Origin: an uncultured Pseudomonadota bacterium
Lineage (GTDB): Bacteria > Pseudomonadota > Gammaproteobacteria > Burkholderiales > SG8-39
Assembly: GCA_903834835.1 (NCBI GenBank)
Contig: CAILKO010000025.1
Location: 97,547-161,546, forward strand
Direction of reading: 5' to 3'
DNA: 64,000 bases
The notes beneath the pieces are model-generated. The model saw nothing but the letters and a program-made list of their open reading frames with translations. It was not told where the DNA came from and made no database searches. Position numbers and translations under genes: made by a program. Positions 40,817 through 49,065 of the stretch are shown piece by piece (the first letter of the stretch is position 1; every line of letters starts with the position of its first letter).

Positions 40817-43174
40817 ATGTGGTTGCGATTTTTAATGTTTCCCCTGGCCCTGCTGGCCGGGTTGGCGGCGACCGTTGCCCTGGTCGCCGGGCTGGTGCTC
40901 GCCCTCGCGTTCCCGAATCTCCCTTCGCTTGAGGCGCTGACCGACTACCAGCCGAAGATCCCGCTGCGGGTCTATACGGCCGACGGGGTGCTGATCGGCG
41001 AGTTCGGCGAGGAACGGCGCTCGGTGGTATCGATTGCCAGTGTCCCGGCCCAGCTGAAGAACGCAATCCTTGCCGCCGAGGACGAGCGCTTCTACCAGCA
41101 TACGGGGATCGACTACCTGGGTGTACTGCGCGCCGCCTGGGCCAACGTGGTCACCGGGGACCGCCGCCAGGGCGCGAGCACGATCACGATGCAGGTCGCC
41201 CGGAATTTTTTCCTTTCATCCGAAAAGACAGTTTCGCGCAAGGTCTACGAAGTGCTGCTTGCCTTCAAGATCGAGCACAGCCTGTCCAAGGATCAGATCC
41301 TCGAACTCTATATAAACCAGATCTACCTCGGGCAGCGCGCCTATGGCTTCGCAGCCGCCTCGGAGACCTACTTCGGCCGCTCCATGGAGAAGCTGAGCAT
41401 CGCGCAGGCAGCGATGCTGGCCGGCCTGCCCAAGGCCCCCTCCAGCTACAACCCGATCGCCAATCCTCCGCGCGCGCGTCAGCGCCAGAGCTATGTATTG
41501 CGCCGGATGCGTGAGCTCGGCCATATCAGCGAAGCGGAGTACAAGGAAGCGCTCGCCGCGCCGGTTCAGGCACGGCGCGATGCGAACGAATTCGCGGTGC
41601 ACGCGGAGTTCGTGGCCGAGATGGTACGTCAGGCAATTTTCCAGCACTATCCCCAGGACGTGTACACCCGGGGCTTTCGCGTCTACACCACCCTCAGGAA
41701 GGCGGACCAGGAAGCGGCGTACGCTGCGCTGCGGCGTGGACTGCAGGACTACGACCGCGGCCAGGGTTACCGCGGTCCTGAGGGCTATGTGGCACTCACC
41801 GAGAAAGCAGGCGACGAGGAGTTCGACGACGCGCTCGCCCAGCATCCGGACCAGGACGATCTGCTTAGCGCCCTGGTGCTCGCGGCCGACGCCCGCTCCG
41901 TCAAGGCCGTGCTGCGCTCCGGCGAGACCGTCACGGTCGCGGGCGAGGGCCTGAAATTCGCCGCGCGCGGTCTCGATCCCAAAACCGTTCCCCAGAAGCA
42001 GATCCGGCGCGGCGCGATCATCCGCGTGCAGCGCAGCGGCGGTTCAGGTGCCTGGGAGGTCGTGCAGGTCCCGGACGCAGAGAGCTCCTTCATCGCGCTC
42101 GATCCGCGAGACGGCGCGATCCGGGCGCTCGTCGGCGGCTTCGATTTTTCGCGCAACAAGTTCAACCACGTCACCCAGGCCTGGCGTCAGCCGGGCTCCT
42201 CGTTCAAGCCCTTCATCTACTCGGCTGCCCTGGAGAAGGGCTTCACGCCGGCGACCGTGGTTGCGGACGAACCGATCGTGATCGAGGCCGAGGTCACCGG
42301 CAGCCAGCGCTGGCAGCCGCAGAACTACGACGGCAAGTTCGAAGGACCGATGCGACTGCGCACGGCGCTCGCGAAATCCAAGAACATGGTGTCCATCCGC
42401 GTGCTGGAGTCGATCGGCCCTGCCTACGCCCAGGACTACATCAAGCGCTTCGGTTTCGATGCGGAGCGCCACCCGCCCTACCTCACGATGGCGCTCGGCG
42501 CCGGCGCGGTCACCTCCTGGCAGATGGCGCGTGCCTACGGCGTGTTCGCAAACGGCGGCTATCTGGTCGAGCCCTATTTCATCGGGCGCATCGTGGACGA
42601 TCGAGGCAATGCCCTAGGCACCGCGCAGCCGCAGCAAGCCGGCGACGAGTCGCTGCGCGTAATCGACGCGCGCAACGCCTTCATTATGGACAGCATGCTG
42701 CAGGATGTCACGCGCTACGGCACGGCAGCGCGGGCCTCGCGCCTGAAGCGCGGCGACATCGCAGGCAAGACCGGAACGACCAACGAATTCGTCGATGCCT
42801 GGTTCGCGGGCTATCAGCCTACTCTGGTGGGAATCGCCTGGGTGGGCTTCGACCAACCGCGCTCGCTCGGCCGCAACCAGACCGGCGGCGCAGTGTCGCT
42901 GCCGATCTGGATCAACTTCATGGAGAAGGCGCTGCGCGGGGTGCCTGAAGCAGCGCACGAAGTCCCGGAGGGCGTGACACGGACCGAAACCGGACCCGAC
43001 CCCACCGACAAGAAGCCCGTGCAGGAATACTTCTACAAGGAGAACGTCACGCCCGTTCCGGCGCCGGCTGTGCAGGCGGCAACTCCCACAACGCAGGCGT
43101 CTGCCTTGGCGCAGGCTGCCGCGCCAGTGGAGAATCGCACCCTGCCCGGACGCAGCGCGCCGGACCCGCGCTGA
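40817..43174 (+). CDS. mrcA: Penicillin-binding protein 1A (bifunctional transglycosylase/transpeptidase)
   Basis: 785 residues, inner membrane with one N-terminal helix. The GT51 domain carries the catalytic Glu in AEDERFYQHTGIDYLG and GASTITMQVARNFFL. An OB-like insert (about 290-410) is typical of PBP1A. Transpeptidase motifs: SSFK (the nucleophile serine), SKN and KTGTTNEF. The C-terminal tail is rich in Pro, Ala and Thr. It polymerises and cross-links peptidoglycan. The start is the ATG at 40817, after an in-frame TTG. Confidence 0.96.
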   Translation: MWLRFLMFPLALLAGLAATVALVAGLVLALAFPNLPSLEALTDYQPKIPLRVYTADGVLIGEFGEERRSVVSIASVPAQLKNAILAAEDERFYQHTGIDYLGVLRAAWANVVTGDRRQGASTITMQVARNFFLSSEKTVSRKVYEVLLAFKIEHSLSKDQILELYINQIYLGQRAYGFAAASETYFGRSMEKLSIAQAAMLAGLPKAPSSYNPIANPPRARQRQSYVLRRMRELGHISEAEYKEALAAPVQARRDANEFAVHAEFVAEMVRQAIFQHYPQDVYTRGFRVYTTLRKADQEAAYAALRRGLQDYDRGQGYRGPEGYVALTEKAGDEEFDDALAQHPDQDDLLSALVLAADARSVKAVLRSGETVTVAGEGLKFAARGLDPKTVPQKQIRRGAIIRVQRSGGSGAWEVVQVPDAESSFIALDPRDGAIRALVGGFDFSRNKFNHVTQAWRQPGSSFKPFIYSAALEKGFTPATVVADEPIVIEAEVTGSQRWQPQNYDGKFEGPMRLRTALAKSKNMVSIRVLESIGPAYAQDYIKRFGFDAERHPPYLTMALGAGAVTSWQMARAYGVFANGGYLVEPYFIGRIVDDRGNALGTAQPQQAGDESLRVIDARNAFIMDSMLQDVTRYGTAARASRLKRGDIAGKTGTTNEFVDAWFAGYQPTLVGIAWVGFDQPRSLGRNQTGGAVSLPIWINFMEKALRGVPEAAHEVPEGVTRTETGPDPTDKKPVQEYFYKENVTPVPAPAVQAATPTTQASALAQAAAPVENRTLPGRSAPDPR

Positions 43175-43198
43175 GCGCCGCTCGCGCGACGCAAGCGC

Positions 43199-43519
43199 TC
43201 AGAGTGCGATGCGCGGGTCCTCACCAGTCTGTTCTCGGATCAGCCGCGCGAGCAGCGCCGCGAACTCCTCACCGCTGCGTGTGTCGGTCCAGACCGTTCC
43301 GGTGTGTCTGAAATGAAAGCCCCCGCTGCGCGCGGCGACCCAGATCTCGCGCGCCGCGCTGTGACGGTTGATCACCATCTTGCTGCCGTCCCGCAAGCCG
43401 ACTTCCAGCATGCCCTCGCCTGCGATCTCGACGTCGAGCTCCGCGCCACAATCCTCGAGCGCCTGCTCCAGCGCGGCAAGCAACGCGCTCGCGGCGCGCT
43501 CGAAATCCGATTCAGGCAT
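43199..43519 (-). CDS. cyaY: Iron-sulfur cluster assembly protein CyaY (frataxin)
   Basis: 106 residues. The acidic first helix (ESDFERAASALLAALEQAL) is the iron-binding ridge, followed by AELDVEIAGEGMLEVGL, INRHSAAREIWVAARSGGFHF and a WTDTRSGEEF end. It modulates the IscS-IscU machinery. The start is the ATG at 43519; further upstream in-frame sequence is not frataxin. It is divergent from lptM, as is usual in Beta- and Gammaproteobacteria. Confidence 0.95.
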   Translation of the reverse strand: MPESDFERAASALLAALEQALEDCGAELDVEIAGEGMLEVGLRDGSKMVINRHSAAREIWVAARSGGFHFRHTGTVWTDTRSGEEFAALLARLIREQTGEDPRIAL

Positions 43520-43596
43520 CAGCAAAATCTCCGTGATAGGATGAAAATTCGGGCGTCCTGCCCGCCTCCGAGAATTCCGACAGGTACCCGATCCAA

Positions 43597-43791
43597 GTGA
43601 CACCAACCCGACTGCGCTTCCGCCCGACTTCCATTCGCTGTCTCGTACTCGCCCTCGCCTGCGCGCTGCTTGCCACTGCCTGCGGCCAGAAAGGACCACT
43701 CTATCTCGCCGACCCTGCGGCCGAGCGTACAAGCGGTACGGGCGCGCCCGCGGGTACGGGCGCGCCCGCGCGCCCGGCCGACAAGAAATAG
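43597..43791 (+). CDS. lptM: LptM (YifL-like) small lipoprotein
   Basis: 64 residues. A signal sequence ends with LLATACGQKGPLYLAD; Cys29 is the lipidation site and CGQKGPLYL is the family signature. LptM helps LptD mature by promoting its native disulfides. The start is GTG at 43597. The C-terminus contains a perfect duplication of GTGAPA encoded by the tandem repeat at 43735-43770. It is followed closely by lysA. Confidence 0.9.
   Translation: MTPTRLRFRPTSIRCLVLALACALLATACGQKGPLYLADPAAERTSGTGAPAGTGAPARPADKK
43735..43770. repeat. 18-base perfect tandem duplication inside lptM
   Basis: Two adjacent identical copies of GGTACGGGCGCGCCCGCG encoding GTGAPA twice. Each copy contains the palindrome GGGCGCGCCC. 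It keeps the reading frame. Confidence 0.95.
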
Positions 43792-43806
43792 CTCGGGACG
43801 GGCCGC

Positions 43807-45066
43807 ATGAGCATCGCTTATCGCAACGGCGCACTCCATGTCGAGCACGTCGCGCTGGAAGACATCGCCAGACAGCATGGTACGCCGTGCTACGTCTATT
43901 CAAGCGCACTCATCCGCGCGGCATACCTCGAATATACGGAGGCGCTTGCCGGCCGCAACGGCCTCGTGTGCTATTCGGTCAAGGCGAATTCCAACCTCGC
44001 GGTGCTCGCGCTGCTTGCGCGACTCGGCTCCGGGTTTGACATCGTCTCGGGCGGCGAGCTTGCACGGGTGATTGCGGCAGGCGGCGATGCGCGCAAGGTC
44101 GTGTTCTCGGGCGTCGGCAAGTCGGAAGCCGAAATCGAGCAGGTGCTGCGCGCGCGGATTCTGTGCCTGAACCTCGAATCCGAGGCCGAACTCGCGCGCG
44201 TGTCTCGGGTCGCCTCCCGCCTCGGCCTGCGCGCACCCGTGGCGTTCCGGGTGAACCCGGACGTGGACCCGAATACCCATCCCTATATCTCCACCGGTTT
44301 GAAGCAGAACAAATTCGGCGTTGCACACGAGGATGCAGAGCGTCTGTATCGCGAGGCTGCGGCACTGCCCGGCATCGAAGTCGTCGGCATCGGCTGCCAC
44401 ATCGGCTCTCTGATGGGCGACACCGGCCCCTATGTCGAAGCGACCGAACGGCTCGCGGATCTCGCGCGGAGGCTGGAGCACGCAGGGATCCGGCTGCAGC
44501 ATATCGACGTGGGCGGCGGTGTCGGCATCCGCTACCGTGACGAGACCCAGAAGCCGATCCGCGACTTTGTCGAAGGTGCCCTGGGCGCCCTCGCCGGACG
44601 CACCGAACAGGTCGTATTCGATCCGGGACGTTCGCTGGTCGGCAACGCCGGCGTGCTGCTCACGCGCGTGGAATACGTCAAGCCGGGCGATACGAAAAAT
44701 TTTCTCGTGGTGGATGCGGCGATGAACGATCTGCAGCGCCCCGCGCTCTACGATGCCTGGCACGACGTGCGGCCGGTGCGCGCGCCGCTTGCCGGTGCCG
44801 CCGGCGCGGCCACGGTATGCGACGTGGTCGGCCCGGTATGCGAGAGCGCGGACTTCCTCGCGAAGGATCGGGCGCTCGCCGCGAGCGAAGGCGATCTGCT
44901 CGCGGTCATGTCCGCGGGCGCCTACGGCATGAGCATGAGTTCCAACTACAACACCCGGCCGCGGGCGGCCGAGGTCATGGTAGCGGGCCATCGCATCCAC
45001 CTCGTGCGAAAGCGCGAGCGGGTCGAGGACCTCTACGCCCTCGAGTCGGTACCGAATGAGCTCTGA
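43807..45066 (+). CDS. lysA: Diaminopimelate decarboxylase
   Basis: 419 residues, PLP enzyme of the alanine-racemase fold. The PLP lysine is Lys59 in CYSVKANSN; HIGS and the Gly-rich GGGVGIRY loop bind the phosphate. VGPVCESADFL holds the cross-subunit cysteine, and AYGMSMSSNYN is near the C-terminus. It converts meso-DAP to lysine. It lies 15 bases after lptM. Confidence 0.97.
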   Translation: MSIAYRNGALHVEHVALEDIARQHGTPCYVYSSALIRAAYLEYTEALAGRNGLVCYSVKANSNLAVLALLARLGSGFDIVSGGELARVIAAGGDARKVVFSGVGKSEAEIEQVLRARILCLNLESEAELARVSRVASRLGLRAPVAFRVNPDVDPNTHPYISTGLKQNKFGVAHEDAERLYREAAALPGIEVVGIGCHIGSLMGDTGPYVEATERLADLARRLEHAGIRLQHIDVGGGVGIRYRDETQKPIRDFVEGALGALAGRTEQVVFDPGRSLVGNAGVLLTRVEYVKPGDTKNFLVVDAAMNDLQRPALYDAWHDVRPVRAPLAGAAGAATVCDVVGPVCESADFLAKDRALAASEGDLLAVMSAGAYGMSMSSNYNTRPRAAEVMVAGHRIHLVRKRERVEDLYALESVPNEL

Positions 45067-45126
45067 CACTCCGGATTGCACAACCTGTGTTCCGGCGGCA
45101 GGACCATCCCGAAGGAGATCCAGACC

Positions 45127-45954
45127 ATGGCCGGCATGAACGAGATCCGCAACCTCGCGGTGTTCTGCGATTTCGAGAACATCGCGATCGGCGTGCAGGA
45201 GGCGAAGTACGCGCAGTTCGAGATCAACCGCGTGATCGAGCGCTTGCTGCTCAAGGGTTCCATCGTCGTGAAGAAGGCCTATTGCGACTGGGACCGCTAC
45301 AAGACCTTCAAGGCGCCGATGCACGCGGCGTCGTTCGAGCTGATCGAGATTCCGCACCGCCGCCAGTCCGGCAAGAATTCGGCCGACATCCGCATGGTGG
45401 TCGATGCCCTGGATCTTTGTTACACGAAATCGCACGTGGACACGTTCGTGATCGTGAGCGGCGATTCGGATTTTTCGCCCCTTGTATCGAAGCTGCGCGA
45501 AAACGCGAAGACGGTGATCGGCGTCGGCGTGAAGAAATCCACCTCCGACCTCCTGATCGCAAACTGCGACGAGTTCATCTTCTACGACGATCTCGTGCGC
45601 GAGGACGAGTTGAAAACGCGCGCGGCGCGCAAGCGCCGGGAGACTGCCGGCAAGTCGGCGGCAGCGAAGGAAGCATCCGGCAAGGAGTCGCCACCTTCGG
45701 CAGACGACCGCAAGCAGGAGGCCTTCGAACTCATCCTGAGCACGCTTGATGCGCTCGCCTCAGAGCGCAGCGAAGGCGACAAGATCTGGGGTTCGATGGT
45801 CAAGCAGGCCCTCAAGCGACGCAATCCGGGATTCAACGAGTCCTACTACGGGTTCCGCGCCTTCTCCGATCTGCTTGAGGAAGCGCAGAAGCGCGGTCTG
45901 CTCGCGCTCGAACGCGACGACAAGTCGGGCGGCTACGTCATCCGCCCGGTCTGA
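45127..45954 (+). CDS. NYN (PIN-like) domain protein with C-terminal OST-HTH/LOTUS domain
   Basis: 275 residues. The N-terminal NYN domain (about 8-150) has the acidic residues of a PIN-like metal site: VFCDFENIAIG, SADIRMVVDAL and IVSGDSDFSPLV. A basic linker follows (KTRAARKRRE) and then a LOTUS-type module (about 200-275). Related proteins are thought to act on RNA, as nucleases or RNA-binding factors; the target here is unknown. AAGGAGA precedes the ATG at 45127. It is downstream of lysA and is followed by palindrome copy C. Confidence 0.87.
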   Translation: MAGMNEIRNLAVFCDFENIAIGVQEAKYAQFEINRVIERLLLKGSIVVKKAYCDWDRYKTFKAPMHAASFELIEIPHRRQSGKNSADIRMVVDALDLCYTKSHVDTFVIVSGDSDFSPLVSKLRENAKTVIGVGVKKSTSDLLIANCDEFIFYDDLVREDELKTRAARKRRETAGKSAAAKEASGKESPPSADDRKQEAFELILSTLDALASERSEGDKIWGSMVKQALKRRNPGFNESYYGFRAFSDLLEEAQKRGLLALERDDKSGGYVIRPV

Positions 45955-45991
45955 CTCTGCTTATGGGAAGGGATTGACTCCCTCCTAAAAC

Positions 45992-46011
45992 TAGTAACAT
46001 ATACGTTACTA
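45992..46011. repeat. Dispersed palindrome, copy C (contains the msrQ stop)
   Basis: Arms TAGTAAC and GTTACTA around ATATAC; one mismatch to the 7-base core arm. It lies between the convergent NYN and msrQ genes, and its right arm supplies the msrQ TAG stop, followed on the minus strand by an in-frame TAA. Confidence 0.8.
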
Positions 46012-46638
46012 TTTGTTCTCCGGTGCCGCCTGCGGGCTCCCCTTGGCCGTCCGGCGCGCGAGTAGCCGGGCCCCGAGCAGGACGGCGAGCACCGCACCGA
46101 AGGCGAGCGGCTCGCGGATGTCGCGCTTGACGAGCCACCAGAAATGCAGCACACCCAGGATGCCCGCCGCGTAGACCGCGCTGTGCAGGCTGCGCCAGCG
46201 CCGGCCGAGTCGGCGCTGCATGCCACGCGTCGAGGTGAGGGCGAGCGGAATCATGATCACGAGGGCGGCAAAGCCCACCGTGATGAAAGGCCGTTTCACC
46301 ACATCTTTCAGGATTGCCTCCGGATCGAACCAGACATCCAGCCAGGCATACGTCGTGAAGTGCGCTGCGGCATAGAAGAACGCGTAGAGACCCAGCATGC
46401 GTCGCCAGCCGGGAAGCCAGCCAAGGCCGGTCCAGCGGCGCAGCGGCGTCACCGCGAGCGTCGCGAGCAGAAAGAAAAGTGCCCACCAGCCCGTGGAGCG
46501 CTGCACGGCCTCGACAGGATTCGCACCGAGCGCCTCCGCGAGCGCGCGCCATACGAGCTGGACCATCGGCACAAGCGCAAGCGCGAACAGGCCTGCCTTC
46601 AGCGCGGCGAGCTGCCCGCGGCCGGGATTCCAGCCCAC
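46009..46638 (-). CDS. msrQ: MsrQ, heme-binding membrane subunit of the MsrPQ methionine-sulfoxide reductase
   Basis: 209 residues with about six membrane helices of the ferric-reductase-like/YedZ fold. Heme-ligand histidines are in FFYAAAHFTTYAWLD and in RSLHSAVYAAGILGVLHF. It takes electrons from the quinone pool or a flavin reductase and passes them to MsrP. The start is GTG at 46638, 8 bases after msrP. The gene ends inside palindrome C with tandem TAG TAA stops. Confidence 0.93.
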   Translation of the reverse strand: MGWNPGRGQLAALKAGLFALALVPMVQLVWRALAEALGANPVEAVQRSTGWWALFFLLATLAVTPLRRWTGLGWLPGWRRMLGLYAFFYAAAHFTTYAWLDVWFDPEAILKDVVKRPFITVGFAALVIMIPLALTSTRGMQRRLGRRWRSLHSAVYAAGILGVLHFWWLVKRDIREPLAFGAVLAVLLGARLLARRTAKGSPQAAPENK

Positions 46639-46646
46639 CGCGCGGC

Positions 46647-47603
46647 TCAGAACTGCCGCTTGAGGTCCATGCCCTTGTACAGGCCTGCGACCTGCTCGGC
46701 ATAGCCGTTGAACATGAGCGTCTTGCGCCGCTGGCTGAGGAACCCGTCCTCGCCGATACGCCGCTCGGTGGCCTGACTCCAGCGCGGATGATCCACCTCG
46801 GGATTGACGTTGGAGTAGAAACCGTACTCCTGCGCCGCAGCCGTGTTCCAGGCGGTCTTCGGCTGCTGCTCGGTGAACGAGATGCGTACGAGCGACTTCG
46901 CACTCTTGAAACCGTATTTCCAGGGCACAACCAGCCGCACCGGAGCACCGTTCTGGTTCGGCAGGATCTCACCATAGAGACCCAGACTCAGGATCGTGAG
47001 CGGGTGCATCGCCTCGTCCATGCGCAAGCCTTCGGCGTAAGGCCATTCGAGCACCGGGAGACCCAGGCCGTGCATGGAGCTGCGGTCCGCCGCGGTGCTG
47101 AAGGAAACGTATTTCGCGTTGCCGGTCGGCTCGACGCGCCGGATCAGTTCGGACAGAGAAAAGCCCGACCAGGGAATCACCATCGACCAGGCCTCGACGC
47201 AGCGCATGCGATAGATACGCTCTTCGATCGGTGCGAGCTTGAGCAGTTCCTCGATGCCGAAGCTGCGCGGCTTCTTTACCTCGCCGTCGACCACGACTGT
47301 CCAGGGGCGCGTCTTCATCTTGCCGGCGTATTCCGCCGGATCTTCCTTGTCGGTGCCGAACTCGTAATAGTTGTTGTAACCGGTGACGTACTTGTAGGCC
47401 GTCGGCTTGTCGGTCGTGCTGTACCGGCCGGGCTTCGCCGCAAGCTTGGTCGCGGTGGGCGACTGCGCAAGCGCGAGCTCAGACCCGGAAGCCGCGATGA
47501 GACCGAGCGCGCCGGCCTGCTTCAGGAACTCGCGACGCCTGCGATAGACCGAATGCGAGGTGATTTCCGAAGGAAGAATGTCGTTGGGCCTGCGTATGAT
47601 CAC
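46647..47603 (-). CDS. msrP: MsrP, periplasmic molybdenum methionine-sulfoxide reductase
   Basis: 318 residues. A Tat signal with RRREFLK near residue 23 exports the folded molybdopterin protein. The molybdenum cysteine is in [11 protein letters not shown], followed by IPWSGF and [19 protein letters not shown], and it ends [16 protein letters not shown]. It repairs periplasmic proteins oxidised by reactive chlorine or oxygen species. It is in one run with an ECF sigma factor, an anti-sigma protein and msrQ. Confidence 0.95.
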   Translation of the reverse strand: MIIRRPNDILPSEITSHSVYRRRREFLKQAGALGLIAASGSELALAQSPTATKLAAKPGRYSTTDKPTAYKYVTGYNNYYEFGTDKEDPAEYAGKMKTRPWTVVVDGEVKKPRSFGIEELLKLAPIEERIYRMRCVEAWSMVIPWSGFSLSELIRRVEPTGNAKYVSFSTAADRSSMHGLGLPVLEWPYAEGLRMDEAMHPLTILSLGLYGEILPNQNGAPVRLVVPWKYGFKSAKSLVRISFTEQQPKTAWNTAAAQEYGFYSNVNPEVDHPRWSQATERRIGEDGFLSQRRKTLMFNGYAEQVAGLYKGMDLKRQF

Positions 47604-47636
47604 GGCGCGCTCCTGATGATTCCTGGTTATCGGGAC

Positions 47637-48413
47637 CTAGGGATTGAGCTGTTTGTAGACATCGTTCGCAAGCCCGAGGAGTTCCTCGCGCTCGACGTCG
47701 ACGGACGAGAGTGCGTAGCCGATGCGCTTGTCGACCCAGTAAAAGACGTTCACCTTGCCCTCGCGGGTGTAACGAAACGCCGTTTCCGCATTGCCCGCAG
47801 GCGGCGGCGCGATGTAGAGCGTCACCCGGCGGCCGTTGCTGCACTGGTACATGAAATGCGCCACCGGCCCGGGCTCGCCCGGCAGCAGGCGCCCGCCGAC
47901 CAGGGAGAACTGCTCCTTGTCGAGATTGGGTGCGCGCAGCGGAAAACCGACCCGCTTCGAGAGCCAGGCGACAAGGTGCGCTTCCTGATCGGCGCCGACC
48001 TCGACCGGATGACGCACTTCGGGCGAATAGGTCGTGTGGGCAATCGCCGCATAGTGCGCGAGCGGCGAGCGCGGCAGCGCGGCACCCTCGTGCGCGGGGA
48101 CATGCAGCCGCCATCCGATCGCGGCGCCGATGGCAGCCCCGAGCGCGACACCCAGACCCGCCCATGAGGCGGCCTTGGCCCAGGCGGGGGCGCGCGGCCG
48201 CGGGCGGGTGGTGAGCAGCGCTTCGGGAATCGCTTCATCGAGCACCGGCTCGTACTCTCGGCGCAAGGCGTCCATGATCTGGCGCAGCGCGGCGACCCGC
48301 TCCGCCTCCGCGGGATGCTCGACGAGCCAGCGCTCGAAGTCCGCGCGCTCGGCGGCTTCCATGCGCCCGTCGACATAGGCCTGGATCGCGGATTCGTCGA
48401 TCGAGAATTCCAT
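47637..48413 (-). CDS. Membrane anti-sigma factor
   Basis: 258 residues from the ATG at 48413. The cytoplasmic N-terminus (MEFSIDESAIQAYVDGRM, then ERWLVEHPAEAER) has the helical plan of anti-sigma domains but lacks the HxxxCxxC zinc motif. One membrane helix follows at about 80-103 (GLGVALGAAIGAAIGW), then a 150-residue periplasmic sensor part. It lies directly after the ECF sigma gene, so it should hold that factor. An in-frame TTG at 48419 is an alternative start. Confidence 0.85.
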   Translation of the reverse strand: MEFSIDESAIQAYVDGRMEAAERADFERWLVEHPAEAERVAALRQIMDALRREYEPVLDEAIPEALLTTRPRPRAPAWAKAASWAGLGVALGAAIGAAIGWRLHVPAHEGAALPRSPLAHYAAIAHTTYSPEVRHPVEVGADQEAHLVAWLSKRVGFPLRAPNLDKEQFSLVGGRLLPGEPGPVAHFMYQCSNGRRVTLYIAPPPAGNAETAFRYTREGKVNVFYWVDKRIGYALSSVDVEREELLGLANDVYKQLNP

Positions 48414-48459
48414 GCTCAACGGGCCCTCGCCCCTGTTGCCGACAGGACCATGCCTAGCC

Positions 48460-48960
48460 TCACTTCACCCGCTGCAGGCGCGGCGAGGCCGCCTGGCCGG
48501 AGAGAATCAGACGCAGCTTCTCGCGAGCGCGCGAGAGCCGCGACATCACGGTTCCGATGGGTATGCCCAGGGTCTGGGCTGTCTGTTCGTAGCTCATGTC
48601 TTCAAGTACCACCAGCAGCAGCACTTCGCGCTGCTCATCGGGCAGGCTGCGCACCGCACGGTCCAGATCGCGGATCAGCAGGCCATCCGTCGCCGGCTGA
48701 CTCGCCACGAGTTCGTACATCGACTCGTCCAGCGATTCCTCTTCGCGCCGGCCGCGCAGCCGGTTCACGTGCGCGTTGTGCATCACCGTAAACAGCCAGG
48801 CGCGCAGATTCGTTCCGGACTGATACAGATGCAGCTTCAGCCATGCACGCTCCAGCGTGTCCTGCACCAGATCGTCCGCCGCAGCGCGATCGCCGAGCAG
48901 CGCACGCGCGTAGCGGCGCAAGCGCGGTATCAGTGCGACGATCTGTTCTGGCTCACCCAT
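48460..48960 (-). CDS. ECF-type RNA polymerase sigma factor
   Basis: 166 residues from the ATG at 48960. Region 2 (LRRYARALLGDRAAADDLVQDTLERAW, with WLFTVMHNAHVNRLR as 2.4) and region 4 (LPDEQREVLLLVVLEDMSYEQTA, then GIPIGTVMSRLSRAREKLR). The domain set is ECF only, with no C-terminal extension. It probably directs its own operon including msrPQ. An imperfect inverted repeat (GATGCTG / CAGCATC, 48993-49028) lies just upstream and may mark its promoter region. Confidence 0.93.
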   Translation of the reverse strand: MGEPEQIVALIPRLRRYARALLGDRAAADDLVQDTLERAWLKLHLYQSGTNLRAWLFTVMHNAHVNRLRGRREEESLDESMYELVASQPATDGLLIRDLDRAVRSLPDEQREVLLLVVLEDMSYEQTAQTLGIPIGTVMSRLSRAREKLRLILSGQAASPRLQRVK

Positions 48961-49065
48961 GGGGAACACGCCTGCGTGCCTGTAAATTCCGCGATGCTGA
49001 AGATCGCGTATCGCAGCATTCCAGCATCAAAGCGCCGGCGCTGCCAGAGGGAGGCGCGCTCAGGG

